Assembly (NCBI GenBank): GCA_029817715.1
Contig: JARUPY010000265.1
Location: 40,994-104,993 of the forward strand
Reading direction: 5' to 3'
Length of the DNA stretch: 64,000 bases
From: Melastoma dodecandrum
Taxonomy: Eukaryota; Streptophyta; Magnoliopsida; Myrtales; Melastomataceae
The position numbers and the translations under genes are program-made. A model generated the notes under the pieces. The model was not told the origin of the DNA. It worked only from the letters and a program-made list of their open reading frames with translations, and did not search any database. Shown here piece by piece: positions 45,784-56,600 of this stretch; the first letter of the stretch is position 1; every line of letters begins with the position of its first letter.

Positions 45784-48396
45784 ATGACGATGAGGAAGAC
45801 CCGCCACGGGAACCGCTCTGAGGTAATGTTCGATGCTTCAGTTTTGACTTCCGCGGCAGAGTTGGGATTTTGGGATACTGATCGGTTGATTTCTTGTTAG
45901 GCCTTCTGGCCTTCCCTCGTGATGAAGAAGTGGCTCAACATTAAGCCCAAGGTATACGACTTCAGCGAGGATGAGGTCGATACCGAGACCGAAAGCGAGG
46001 ACGACGGTTGGTACCATTTTCATCTTCGATTTTGCTTCGTTGGTTTCCCCGGGGGGATACTTTTTCGGGTTGCGTGAATCGGCTCTCTGCGTTTTTTTTT
46101 GTTATGCAGCGCCTTATGGTAAGGATTCAGAAGTCCAGAGAGGAAATGGCGATTCCAAATTCAGAACGCAGGGGAATGGATCTGACTGCGAAAACACGGT
46201 TGCAGAATCAAACTTGGAGGGATCTCGGTTCAAGCACAGGAGGGGAAAGTCGGAGACTGTGCGTGCTCAGTATATAAGCACGAAGGATGTGAGGTTTGCT
46301 CGTGGAAATGATATTCACCTGGATGACTACTGGTTGGACGTCGTGGATTCTGGGGTTGATGTTTGGATCGGTTATTTTGAGGGTGCAGGGTGACCGTAGC
46401 CACTTGGAATGTTGCCGGAAGAGCTCCACTCGAGGATATCGACATCGATTACTGGCTTTCCACGGATCAACCCGCGGATATGTACGTGATCGGGTAAGAG
46501 ACATCTCAGGCAATTTTTTTCTTTTTCTTCGTTTGGTGCACATGGATTCTAATTTGTAGAAAGCGAAACAGGTTCCAAGAAGTAGTTCCGCTGAATGCCG
46601 GGAACGTTCTGGGTGCCGAGGACAATAGGCCGATTCCAAAATGGGAAGCACAAATTCGTCGAACTCTGAACAAGCATCTGGAACAGGAAGGCAAGCACAA
46701 GAGCTATAGTGCCCCGCCATCCCCTGTACTAAGGACTTCCTCAGCTGCCGATTCGCTTTTGGATGAGGCCGAGAGTTGCGAGTTTAAGGCTCGTGACTTG
46801 GACTTGGGACTATCACATCTCGGGGGAGTTATGCATCCGCGAACGAAATTCCCCTTGAACAGACTATACAGCAATCCAATGCCCCATCAACTCGACTGGC
46901 CCGAACATTCCCTCGCTGCAAGCCCCCACATGTTCCCATCTGATGCAAAACTCCGCCGAGTGTTGAGTTTCCAAAACGTTCGGGTAAACGGCAGTGCTTT
47001 AAGACGGTCCTACAACAGCTCAGGAGATATTCTGTCGGCTTTGATGAACGATGCTGAGAAACCGGGGGCGATTTCCCACCACATAGATGCGGTGGATCAC
47101 CTATCTGAAGGGGAAGATGAAGCTCTCATTGATACATACCCGGAGGTACAAGAAAACGGGACCAGGGGGTCGACAGAAGCAAAGAAGCTGCGGCCGAGGT
47201 ATGTTCGAATTGTGAGCAAGCAGATGGTTGGCATATACATATCGATATGGGTTCGTCGAAGATTGAGGAGACATATCAACAACCTCAAGGTCTCTCCTGT
47301 TGGAATCGGACTAATGGGATACATGGGCAACAAGGTTTGTAGATTTGTCCGAGAGGCCTTCAGAACTTGCCAGAACTACTCGTTGCCTGACATAAAATTT
47401 TATGTCTTCTCGATTGATGCAGGGATCGGTGTCCGTAAGCATGTCGCTTTTCCAATCATCCATGTGCTTCGTGTGTTCTCACCTGACATCGGGGCAGAAG
47501 GACAGAGCGGGAGATCGGCGCAACTCTGACGTGAACGAGATCCTACGTCGCACTACCTTCTCTTCCATCGTCGATCCCAATCTGCCTCAAACGATCTCGG
47601 GTCACGAGTAAGTGATCAGATTGTGGACGGTTCCTAGCCAAACTTTCCACTGTTTGGATATTGAATATGACATCTCATCTCGTCCTCCTTCCACAGTCAT
47701 ATATTTTGGTTCGGCGATCTGAACTATCGCCTCGACTTGTCAGATGGTGAAATAAGGAAGCTAGTTGTAAGCAAACAGTGGGACGAACTCATGAGCTACG
47801 ACCAGGTAAGTCCAGAGCCCTCCCCCAATGTTGATGAGATATGAAGTAGGCTAGAACTAGATGCACCTCCGACGGCTTCAAACCGTAAAGGGGCTCTTCG
47901 AAATCATTAAGAGCTAATTTCACGTTTTCCAGATACTAAAACCGCATCATGTTGCCGCAGCTAGCCCGAGAACTAAGAAATGGACGTGTCTTCGACGGAT
48001 GGAGGGAAGGGGCAATCAACTTCCCTCCCACTTACAAGTATGAGATCAATTCCGACAGGTATGTCGGCGAAGTTCCAAAAGATGGCGAGAAGAGGAGATC
48101 GCCCGCATGGTAAGCGAGTGTTTCATTAACCATTCATGTGTGTTGGACCTGGATAATTGCTCTAATTGTTTCAACCCCGGTTCTACAGGTGCGACCGGAT
48201 ACTCTGGCTTGGGAAAGGTATAAAACAGATCTTCTACGAGAGATCAGACATCAGGTTATCGGATCATCGCCCGGTTAGCTCGATGTTTGCTATACAGGTA
48301 GAAGTCCTGGATCAGCGGAAGTTGCAGAGGGCCATTAACTTCACCAGCGCGGTTGTGCATCCTGAGCTTCTGCTTGACGAAGACACAAGTTATTAG
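45784..48396 (+). CDS. IP5P: Type I inositol polyphosphate 5-phosphatase
   Basis: Nine exons join in phase: 45784-45822, 45901-46006, 46110-46293, 46389-46493, 46572-47334, 47423-47607, 47697-47805, 47961-48109 and 48189-48396, giving 615 aa. The start MTMRKTRHGNRSEAFWPS, then KKWLNIKPK and an acidic stretch, is typical of the plant family. The catalytic domain begins VTVATWNVAGRAP and FQEVVPLNAGNVLG, is split by a Ser-rich insert, and resumes with YVRIVSKQMVGIY and SPVGIGLMGYMGNKG. Active-site motifs WFGDLNYR and PAWCDRILW and the end motif SDHRPV are all present. Plant type I enzymes remove the 5-phosphate from soluble inositol phosphates, some also from phosphoinositides, ending Ins(1,4,5)P3 signals in ABA, stress and vein patterning. 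The C-terminal DQRKLQRAINF points to the IP5P1/IP5P2 group over the CVP2 group, with modest certainty. Confidence 0.93.
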
Positions 48397-48723
48397 CGTC
48401 TTCCTCCGTGAAAGGAAGTGATGAAATTTTTACATCGCTTACTTGCAGATGCTCCAATCATAGGGATATATGCGTGATTAAGTTCGACGAATGTAATTAC
48501 ATCACTCTGGTTTAAACGGATAACTGTGATCGCGCATCGTGAATGTTCTTCGTGTTTGGTTCTGTCTGTGGCTGAGACAAATCGTCATGTAACTATGGTA
48601 CTCGACATTATGAGAGATCTTGTAGGCAACAATAATGAACGAACCCTGTTTGGCCATGCATCGTCTGGTATCTTTTTGTTTCCGCTGTCATGACAAGAGA
48701 TTGTTGTTAGAACAATTCGCGAA
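48397..48723. other. IP5P 3' UTR
   Basis: Sequence without coding pattern, probably the 3' UTR of the phosphatase gene, running up to the STN1 copy. Confidence 0.4.
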
Positions 48724-49153
48724 ATGCAATCCTTCTTGTCTTCCTGCCTGTTATCCAAGATGCACGTGAAACTCCTCGCATTTGACCTCCAGACGCTTGT
48801 CCAGACCGCTGCATCCTTGCAGATGTTTGCCCATGACAGTGTTCACCTCTCGCGGGGTGAGGTCCCTGGCACAGTGACCTTTTATGAGAGCAAGCCTGAT
48901 CGGTTCCTTAAATTTGCTGTTGATGATGGGACCAGTCGTGTCCCCTGTATACTCTACTCTGGTTCAACCACATCAGCTCCCCCGTCCTGTAACAGTCGCC
49001 GTGAACCGCGAGATGCCCAGCTGATCACAGATATAGCGGCACACCATATGTCGAAGGTCAGGATTGGGGCTATCGCAAGGGTCCGCGGGATGGTCACTAG
49101 CTTCTGTCCGATATAGTAATCGAGATGGATCCGAACACGGAGATTCTGCACTA
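48724..49153 (+). pseudogene. STN1: STN1 (CST telomere complex subunit) copy, disrupted
   Basis: The frame from 48724 has KMHVKLLAFDLQTLVQT, RGEVPGTVTFYESKPDRFLKF, AVDDGTSRVPCIL, AAHHMSKVRIGAIARVRG and MVTS, matching plant STN1, an OB-fold protein of about 160 aa that caps telomeres with CTC1 and TEN1. Two lesions are visible. After CIL the frame reads YSGSTTSAPPSC where another frame gives WFNHISSP, so two compensating indels garble an OB-fold loop. After VTS the expected beta-strand is missing about 20 bases, and the frame stops at 49114, while the true ending (VIEMDPNTEILH then TAA, to 49153) continues in another frame. Plant STN1 genes are intron-poor, so this could be the locus itself or an extra copy. 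Loss of STN1 is damaging, so an intact copy elsewhere is expected if the lesions are real. Confidence 0.7.
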
Positions 49154-49856
49154 AGGTTCGAAGGGTGTATGGTCGAGTTCAAGGCACTACCTAAGGTTCA
49201 AAGCAGCCGGGTTGCGCGTCAAAATGCCAGAGACGTTGATTGATCACTGTAATTTACTTTGGTTTTCTAGCATCGATGATTGCAACAGAGGAAATTGCTA
49301 TGTATGTTAAACAGAGTCGATCATTGGGGATGATACAATGGCCATAGTTAGACACAGTGGTCATATCTCTTCTCCCTATCACGAGCTCGTAGTGAAAAAC
49401 CTGGTCGTTACTGCGAGGCAGCCAGACCATGCTTTCAGCCGCACAGAACCGACTGACATCGTCGATCCTACTTCAAGAATTCTGTCAAACACGCTGTGAC
49501 ATCCTGAGGTTCAGTGTTCAAAGATCACAGGGATATAGAGATTCTACCTGCCATGCAAAGCACCCGGTCTTGGGATCTGCCGAATATTATCACCATTCTG
49601 CAATCCCTGATGCAGGTCTCGGTTACTTATGAAACTGCAAATTTATGGCTCCAATGGACCTGACTAGTGTTCCCACTAATCAAGATGGAGGCGTTTCGAA
49701 ACCTGACTAGTGTTCTCGCCTCCCATGAAACTGCAAATTTATGGCCACCCTGAAAACAAACTGATGTATCTCTGCTCCATGTTTTCCAGCTCTATATAAT
49801 GAAAGGGATTCAGAAAGCAAATTCGGAAAGCTGAGAAACAATCTGAGAAACTCACC
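49154..49856. other. Intergenic, with a short duplicated segment
   Basis: No gene recognised. ATGAAACTGCAAATTTATGG occurs at about 49629 and again at about 49727, and CCTGACTAGTGTT at about 49659 and 49701, a small local duplication. Confidence 0.45.
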
Positions 49857-50208
49857 ATGAGATCACTCGTGGCGCTCTTTTTTCCTCCTTGCGGTCACGT
49901 TGGTCGCCACGATACCAGCTGGAGAAGCCGACCCCAACCCGAACTTCTTCTTCCGCCCCATGCCAATCCCGATCTTTTCCGAATGTCTGAAGGCAATCGA
50001 CAAGGTAGAGGATTGTCAGGAACAGGTCCTGATCCTGAAGGCACTCCTGCAGGGGAAGCTGAAGTTCGCACCAAAATGCTGTGCAGCAATAGGGAGCCTT
50101 CCCAACGCATGCTTCGGGCGGATATTCCTTGGACCCTATACGAAAGTGATTGGAGTTCAGGTGAAGGGTTACTGCCTCCAATTCGTGGCCCCGTCCCATT
50201 CGTCTTGA
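49857..50208 (+). CDS. Secreted cysteine-rich protein, prolamin-like/ECA1 family, frameshift in signal peptide
   Basis: The mature part (from about 49900 in the second frame) has six cysteines in the prolamin-like order C-C-CC-C-C: ECLKAIDKVEDC, KCCAAIGSLPNAC and GYCLQF. It ends at TGA 50206-50208. This is the ECA1/prolamin-like family of small secreted proteins, often gamete- or seed-expressed; egg-cell-secreted EC1 belongs here. The only ATG in context (49857, MRSLVALF) lies one frame away. The two frames meet at a run of six T at 49878-49883. One T fewer would give a continuous hydrophobic leader (LVALFF-LLAVTLVATIPAGEA). So the gene has a one-base insertion in its signal peptide, real or from sequencing. 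No intron seen. Function beyond family is unknown. Confidence 0.65.
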
Positions 50209-50484
50209 TGAGTACCGAGTCCTTATCTTCCTCCTTCCCTCTCCCTCCCTTAGGACAGGGAGTTCTTATTCTTGTGTTACGAGATCAACAATATGAAAAA
50301 TAGAACCAGACATCAAACGCAGAGGAAAGATCCAAATACATGCTCAAAGGATGTCTTTTCGGAAGAAACCTCGATTCAATTACATCACTATTTCTATGCT
50401 ATGGTCGCATCGAAATAGATAATACTAATCCTGCTCGAAACATTCCTCTGCAAGATTAGGAATAAGAGAATATATGTATATACA

Positions 50485-52645
50485 TCACACAGCAATGGCC
50501 GAAGGGTTCTGTGTCCGTAACCACAATATCAAGTCTTCCCGAGTTGCAAACGAACAGACCAACTCTCTCCTCGCTTGGCCTGAATGGGGCCGCCAGCTGG
50601 CTCACATGAGAGGCAAACGCGCTCGCCAGCCCCTGAGAGAACTTGTGCGTCCCGGTACCCGTCTGGGCAGAGAACAGCTCCGGCAACACCTCATCGCGCT
50701 TCACGATTCTAGACAAGGTCCTCATCCATTCCTCAAGGGCGGTCTGTGCTGCACCGATAGATAGTGACCTCACATCGAGATTCCATTCCTCGGCCGTTTT
50801 GTTGTGCAACCCTGGGTACAGGCCATACAAAGTTCCGAGGTAGAGAAGCTCATGGGCCCTCTCGAGTGCGTTTCTGTTCCTACATATGTCTATCAGGCAG
50901 TTGCAGAAGGGCCTTCTCGCCTCAACTGCCGCATTGCCGATCACAGTTTTGAACTCCTCCTTGACTTGCTCGAAACTAACATCCTCTCCCAGTAAAAGGC
51001 GAACAAATGCAACCAGCTTTGGATTTGCTTGCTCCAAACAAGCCAAGACCTTGTCAACATCCTCACTTTTTTCGCACAGTGACACGACCGACAGCAGGCA
51101 CCCACAAAGCCGGTCATCTGGCCTGACCCCACCTTCAACAGCCGCATTGAAAACTCTCACGAGATCGTCGATTCGATTAGCCTTACCCAAACACTGGATC
51201 AAGCAAGTACAAACCCATCACATTCAGCTCGATCCCTAACCGAGACATCTCTTCAAACAACCACAAAGCCTTCTCGTCATTCCCGTCGCTGCCGTATATA
51301 TTCAACATGGCCGTGTAGCTCCAGCTATCCGGCCTACAACTCTCAGAACCCTTCATGTCCTCAAACAACTTTTCCGCCTCCTCAACGAGTCCAAGATCGG
51401 CACACATATTCAACAATGTATTGAACAGAATGAAATCGGTTTGTCCAACCATTGGACTTCATCCGTTCCCACAACTCCAATGCGTCCCTTCCCCACCGGG
51501 CCTTTCCATAAACCTTCAAGAGTGCAGTCAACGTCCTCTCATTGGGGGTTAATCCAGACTCAACCATCTCCTCAAAGAGACTCCTAGCCAACCCAGGCTT
51601 TCCAGCCTTCCCCATCCCTTCCAACAACGTATTATAAAGAATCACATTCGGCTGCACACCAAGTGACCTCATCTCCTGCAAAACATACCTAATCCCATCA
51701 TAATCCCCGGCCTCACCGAACATCCTACCCAGAACAGAGAAAGTGATGATATCAGGCTTCCAACCAGTTGACCGACCCCTCTCATACAAACTCAACACCT
51801 CCTCGACCTTACCTAACCTAGCGTAAACATCTAAAACAGCTGAGTAAGTCACCTCATCCGGCATCAATCCCGTCTTATACATCCTCTCAAACCACTCAAC
51901 TGCCTTATCGAACACAAAAAACACCTCTTCGCGCTCGTTATTATAGTCGAGTAAGTAATGTTATCGAGCTCGACCCCATTCCTAATCATCTCGAACGCCA
52001 ACTCCTCGATGATTTCGAACTGCCGACCGAACCTCAACGATTTCATCACCACGTTGTAGAAAATCGTCTCCATGGGAAACAAACCCCGAGCCTTCACAAA
52101 ACTGAAGAACATATGCGCCTTCTGCCACGACCGCAGGCCATTCAATAACAAAAGCGCCTCATCCCTTCCGACCTCAGCCGGGATCTCCCGAGGACTGCAG
52201 AGATGGCCGATTCCGAAGCCTCACACTCATTCAGCTTCCTGGCGAACACCCTGAACTCCTTCGGCAGGGGGTTAACGGCGTGCCCCGATCGCTTATGTCG
52301 ATTTGGGTTGAGAACCGACCGCTTGGGCCGGGACGGATTGACCCACGTCGACTGAGGCTTGGATTTCAGGACATAATCCTCGGAATCCCGGGGGGCGATC
52401 GGGAGGGAAGTTCTCGAAATGGGTTCGAGCTGTTCCGAAAGGGACGGATTGCGCGGGCTCTTCTTCCTCCTGGGAACCGCGGGTTGCTTAGCCGGGGGAG
52501 ATTTGGCGGCGGCGTTGCAGGAGATAGAGGGGAGCTTCCTCGAAGGTGGTCGGAAGGGAATTGGTCGGGGGTAAAGTTTGGATCTTCTGAGGTCGGAGGA
52601 GTGATGAGGAATCGTCGGAAGGAGGGCGGCGGCGGCGGCAGCCAT
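50485..52645 (-). CDS. Chloroplast PPR-SMR protein (At5g46580/SOT1-like), five single-base frameshifts
   Basis: An intron-free gene read from 52645 downwards in six successive frames. The N-terminus is Ala/Ser/Pro-rich and basic, as a plastid transit peptide. About ten PPR motifs follow (for example NITYSTIITSAKR, DEVTYSAVLDVYARLGK, DIITFSVLGRMFGEAGD, NVILYNTLLEGMGKAGK, NERTLTALLKVYGKARW, SWSYTAMLNIYGSDGN). The C-terminal SMR domain has LDVRSLSIGAAQTALEEWM and AQTGTGTHKFSQGLASAF. The family processes or protects plastid RNA; SOT1 cleaves 23S-4.5S rRNA precursors. Frame changes lie near 52188 (C run), 51916-51921 (A6), 51440-51442, 51211-51213 and 50548-50550. Each is one base in a homopolymer, and between them there are no stops or eroded motifs. 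After the last one the family ending (FVATREDL) is readable in the other frame, stopping at 50485. This looks like base error or very recent loss. Confidence 0.8.
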
Positions 52646-52785
52646 TGATTGAGGCGAAGCGGAGAGATTGGAGTGAAGGAGGGGTGGGAAGTTCAGAGCA
52701 GGGGAACTGGGGTTTGTGGGCTTTTTGCAACCTTATCTTTATCCGTCCAAATTTTCAAAAAAAAAAAAACAAAATCTTTCGGTGA

Positions 52786-52794
52786 TAATATAAT
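52786..52794 (+). repeat. 9-bp target-site duplication, left (TAATATAAT)
   Basis: TAATATAAT directly precedes the left inverted repeat and recurs exactly at 54402-54410 after the right one. Confidence 0.85.
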
Positions 52795-52927
52795 GGCAAA
52801 TTATCGATATTTAGCCTCAACTATCGGCTAACTTTACGTTTTGTCAAATCGTTTAAAAATTTTTGAATTTGGCCTTATTTCAATTTTACTTTTCGATTTT
52901 GGCCTTATTTGTAACGGACGTTAGGAG

Positions 52928-53741
52928 TAGGGGTGAAAATGAGTCGAGTCGAGACCGAGTACTCCCAGGCTCGAGCTCGGCTCGATTAGGAAAAGCTCGA
53001 GCTCGAGCTCGGCTCCAGCTCGATCGAGCTCAAATAATTGGAGCTCGAACTCGGCTCGTTCCAATTATGGAGAGCTCGAGCTCGGCTCGAAAGGCTCGAA
53101 TGTAGATCGAGCCTAAGCTTGGCTCGAAAGCTCGGCTCGAAAGCTCGAGCTCGATTTCAAAATATACATATATTGACGTTGACTCGAACTCGGCTCGATT
53201 GGCTCGAAAACATATATAATAAAGTTCACTTCAAAAACATAAATATGAACAATGTTGTCAAAATATTTCAACAAAATCATAATTCCAAACCATCTCCAAA
53301 TTATTCTCCCAAAATATCTCCATAAATAGAACCAGATTTATCAAAACAATCACAAACCACAAGAATCATACTCTTAAAACATCTTCACGGTATAACTTCA
53401 TTACCAATCATAATAATATCACAAGCATCATCACCTGCATATAAAATATTATAAAGAGTATTACAATCACCATAACAATAATAAGACAATAAATATCTTA
53501 AAATTTTATAAAGCATGTAACGATATTTGCTTTTACCATATAGTGTGGGGAGGGGGAAGGAAAAAGGTTTTTAGGTAATTTTATAAATTTTTTATTAATA
53601 AATTATTATAATTTATTATATAATATTAGGCTCGCGAGCCTTCGAGCTGTTAGTGTTTCGGCTCGAGCTCGGTCAAAGTCGAGCTCGAACCGAACTTTGA
53701 CCGAGCTAGCTCGCGAGCGGCTCGGCTCATTTTCACCCCTA
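52928..53741. mobile_element. Non-autonomous hAT-type element nested in the MULE
   Basis: 814 bp with inverted ends TAGGGGTGAAAATGAG / CTCATTTTCACCCCTA, typical of plant hAT ends. The 8-bp flanks are GTTAGGAG (52920-52927) and GTTAGGGG (53742-53749), a hAT-length duplication with one change. Subterminal regions are packed with CTCGAGCTCGGCTCG motifs in both orientations. The interior is AT-rich without transposase. It sits exactly at the inner end of the left MULE inverted repeat. Confidence 0.8.
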
Positions 53742-53749
53742 GTTAGGGG

Positions 53750-54175
53750 AGACGAGGAGAGGGAGGGAGATGAAAGGTAGGGACGAGGGGGATTCGGAAA
53801 TGGGGAGCGAGAGAGACGAGGGGATGGAGATTTCGAGGGGGGAAGAGGGGAAGGGGATTCCCAAAGGGGGAGGGAGAAGAGGGGAAAAAGGGATTCGCAG
53901 AGGAGGAGGGGGAGGGAGTGGGTGCAGGGGGCCAGGGGCTGGGAGAGGGGAAGGGAGTGAGTGTAAGGGCAGGGGAGAGGGGAATGGAGTGGGTGCAGGG
54001 GGGTCCGGGGAGGGGGAGGGGTGGGTGTGGGGGCAGGGGGAGGGGGGGCCGTGGGTGTGGGGACAGGGGGATGAGCGGGGAGTGGGGTGTTGTGGTGGCG
54101 AGGGGGAGGGGGGCCGTGGGTGTGGAGGGCAGGGGGAGGGGCGGGGCGGGGAGTGGGTGTGGTGGCGTGGAGGAA
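53750..54175 (+). repeat. G-rich purine segment inside the MULE
   Basis: About 425 bp almost free of pyrimidines in places, built from GGGGAGGGGG, GTGGGTGTGGGG and GGGGGCCGTGGG motifs. Open frames on both strands here come from base composition. The region could form G-quadruplexes. Confidence 0.7.
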
Positions 54176-54410
54176 ACGACGGGAAGGTTATAGATCATGT
54201 AGGCATAATTTATACACGTCAGAAGACTACGTAGACATAATATTACAGACGTTAGTGACACGTCGGCTCCTCCTAACGTCCATTACGAATAAGGCCAAAT
54301 CGAAAAGTAAAATTGAAATAAGGCCAAATTCAAAAATTTTTAAACGATATGACAAAACGTAAAGTTGGCCAATAGTTGGGGCTAAATATTGATAATTTTC
54401 CTAATATAAT

Positions 54411-54970
54411 TTACAAAGTATTGTTAAAACCTAAAAATGTTGTTTAACAAGTTTTATTTTGATTGAATAAATAACTGCAACAATCAAGAACATCAGGATG
54501 ATTCTGACATTCCATCTTTTGGAGATGCCAAACTGGATAACTTTTCTAAATGACTAAGCCCACTGCTTTGCCGTTGGATGTTATGCTTCTGTTGTTGAGG
54601 AGAACCTTGGCATCATCCATGGCTTAGGATCAGTGTTTTCCCCCGGGCTGGCATGCTTTTCGTCTCTGCGGAGAAACCTCAGCTTCTTCGACCGCTCCAC
54701 CTCATACAATTACAGTCAGACGGTATCAGTGTTTTCCAGATGGATCATACGCAGGGCGCATAAACTGTGACCGAAAATTTCTTTCGGTTTAAGATGAATC
54801 ACATGGTATTATTCCGAGTAATGGAGAACAGGCATCGTCGTCCAGACAAACTAAGATGTAATCCAGCTAGTATGTATACATCCTCTTGTATCATTGGTTT
54901 TTATGTCAGTGTTCTCAGCGGCATAGACGCCAGCAAAGTATTTCGGGTTTGAAGATCATCTATTCTTACT
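54411..54970. other. Intergenic between the MULE and the DUF26 cluster
   Basis: No gene recognised. The DNA from 54480 to 54960 is unlike the MULE and does not resemble the DUF26 units. Confidence 0.4.
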
Positions 54971-54971
54971 G

Positions 54972-55400
54972 TATATAAGTTGGTGTAGGCCGGTTAATCA
55001 AACCGCGTTGTCATTTACGATGTGTCATCCTTTTTATTTTGGCGTCCCATGGAATTGGACGGAGATGGACTCCATCGAACACAAACTTTGTCAAAATGGT
55101 GGAACAGGCCACATTGCTTTCGTAGTCATGTTCATCATCATCGCAAGCAATACGGATTCCAAAGGATGCATCAACTCAACGCAAATAGATGCCTATACTT
55201 GGTATGGTTGTGCGTCATGTAATGACCACCTTTCTAAGGCTGATTGCGGCTGGTGCCTCGGCACCACATCGGATGCATACGCAATGAAGGCATGAAGAGG
55301 GCGTAAGGGCATGACCATCAAACTTGAGAACTGTCGGATGAGATAAGAGGCTTATCAGTTCGATTTGGAGACATTCTAATATCTCATGTTACCTTGGGAA
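54972..55400 (+). pseudogene. DUF26 (ginkbilobin-like) gene remnant, copy 1
   Basis: A TATATAAG at 54972 is followed by an open frame (55008-55295) with a hydrophobic stretch (HIAFVVMFIIIASN) and the DUF26 core C-x8-C-x2-C as CNDHLSKADCGWC. After ALA-like YAMKA the frame stops, but another frame continues with GMTIKLENCRMR, a stop, then EAYQF, the expected DUF26 ending (C-x-x-R-Y-E). DUF26 domains occur in secreted antifungal ginkbilobin-like proteins, plasmodesma proteins and CRK kinases. Only a short single-domain form is seen. Broken by a frameshift and a stop. Confidence 0.6.
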
Positions 55401-56051
55401 AATATATGTCCGGAGATTACACCCTACTTTCAAACAAGATAAACGATTGCTTTTTAAAGCACGTCGAAACAACAACAAAAATGATAAGGAAGTCACTAGA
55501 ATATGTGCGAAAATCGTAAACGAAGTCCGAATTCATTATTGGAGTTGTAGATTCTCATTCTTCTCCCAATAATGGGCATAGAGATCACGTTATGACCATG
55601 ACATCGTCGTCTTAACAGATTTCAACATGACCAAGGTAATCATATTTTTCGCGACAAGCTCTGGTATTATGCACCTCGATCGATTCACATGATGATTGTT
55701 CTGAGGAATGATGTATATAACTCGTCACTTTTTTTTATTTACCAGCTTTAGTTAAGATAGTTTAGTTCCATTCTGCACAAAAAGGCGGAGTTGAATACAT
55801 AGAAAAATTCGAACATGATTCGATCATTTTCGAGTTTTCCGAAAAGACTATTGGTGTTGGGTTATGTAGCCAGACTGGACTATAATACCGATGGCAAGTC
55901 ATTGTTCTATGGCTACCAAAACGCCAAAGTAGTGAATATTTCATAAGGCATACCGATGTTCGGCCAAATACGGCGAGTTCGCTGTCTGGGTTTGATAGTT
56001 TTAGTTAGAAAAGTTTTCTCGTGATCTCAGGAACTTCAAAGTTTGCCCCTC

Positions 56052-56600
56052 TATATAAGTGATTGAAAACCTAATTTCGTGAACATTTCCATTTCAACGA
56101 CGTCTTTTTTTTTTTTATCAGAGAACGACCCACGGAAAGGCGGTAGGAAGATGGATTATCCAGGACTTATGCCACAAGGAAGCCACCGAAAGGGGATTCC
56201 CGTGAAGGTGGTTATTTTCACGCTCGTGAGCATGGTTTTCATATGTAAGGTTGATTTCGGAGTCTGCCCTCAACACGAATAAGGTAGAAGCCCTCTGCAC
56301 CGCGGAGTCTTACGGGACGTTGAATGGGGGGACCACTTGGAAATACTTGTCAATGACTTGATCCATCTTGCACCTCTTCTTCATTTCTCGGCCTCCGCTA
56401 GATATCCTTTGGGGTACGATGCAATGCACTTGGTACGGTCTGCGCGGCATGTAATGGCCACCTTTTTCAGGATGATTGCAGCTCATGCCTCAAAACCATA
56501 TCGGACGTATACGCAAAGAAAGCATGCAGAGGACGTGCGGGCATGACCATCAAAACTTGAGGACTGTCGGATGAGATGCGAGGTTTATCCTTTCAACGTG
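56052..56600 (+). pseudogene. DUF26 (ginkbilobin-like) gene remnant, copy 2
   Basis: A TATATAAG at 56052 and a short frame (56151-56282) with a hydrophobic leader (VKVVIFTLVSMVFICKVDFG) are followed by shifted pieces: ALCTAESYGT near 56290, then TTWKYLVNDL, then a segment encoding C-x8-C-x2-C as CNGHLFQDDCSSC in a frame different from its open frame, and GMTIK and DCRMR near 56545-56580. Same order as copy 1 but with more of the 5' half kept. Several frameshifts. Confidence 0.6.

Larger units (their letters stand above)
52795..54401. mobile_element. Non-autonomous Mutator-like element (MULE)
   Basis: Inverted repeats of about 132 bp, left 52795-52927 and right 54270-54401, read GGCAAATTATCGATATTTAGC and GGAAAATTATCAATATTTAGC at their tips (bounds approximate) and share ACTTTACGTTTTGTCA, GTTTAAAAATTTTTGAATTT and GGACGTTAGGAG. 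They are flanked by a perfect 9-bp duplication, the signature of Mutator. The interior has no transposase. It holds a hAT-type element (52928-53741) and a G-rich purine segment (53750-54175). Without the hAT insert and its duplication the element would be about 785 bp. Confidence 0.85.

Noticed and set aside
53770..54234. Overlapping 90-170-codon frames on both strands in the G-rich MULE interior
   Set aside because: Extreme base bias removes stop codons. The predicted products are Gly/Arg or Pro/Leu monotone.
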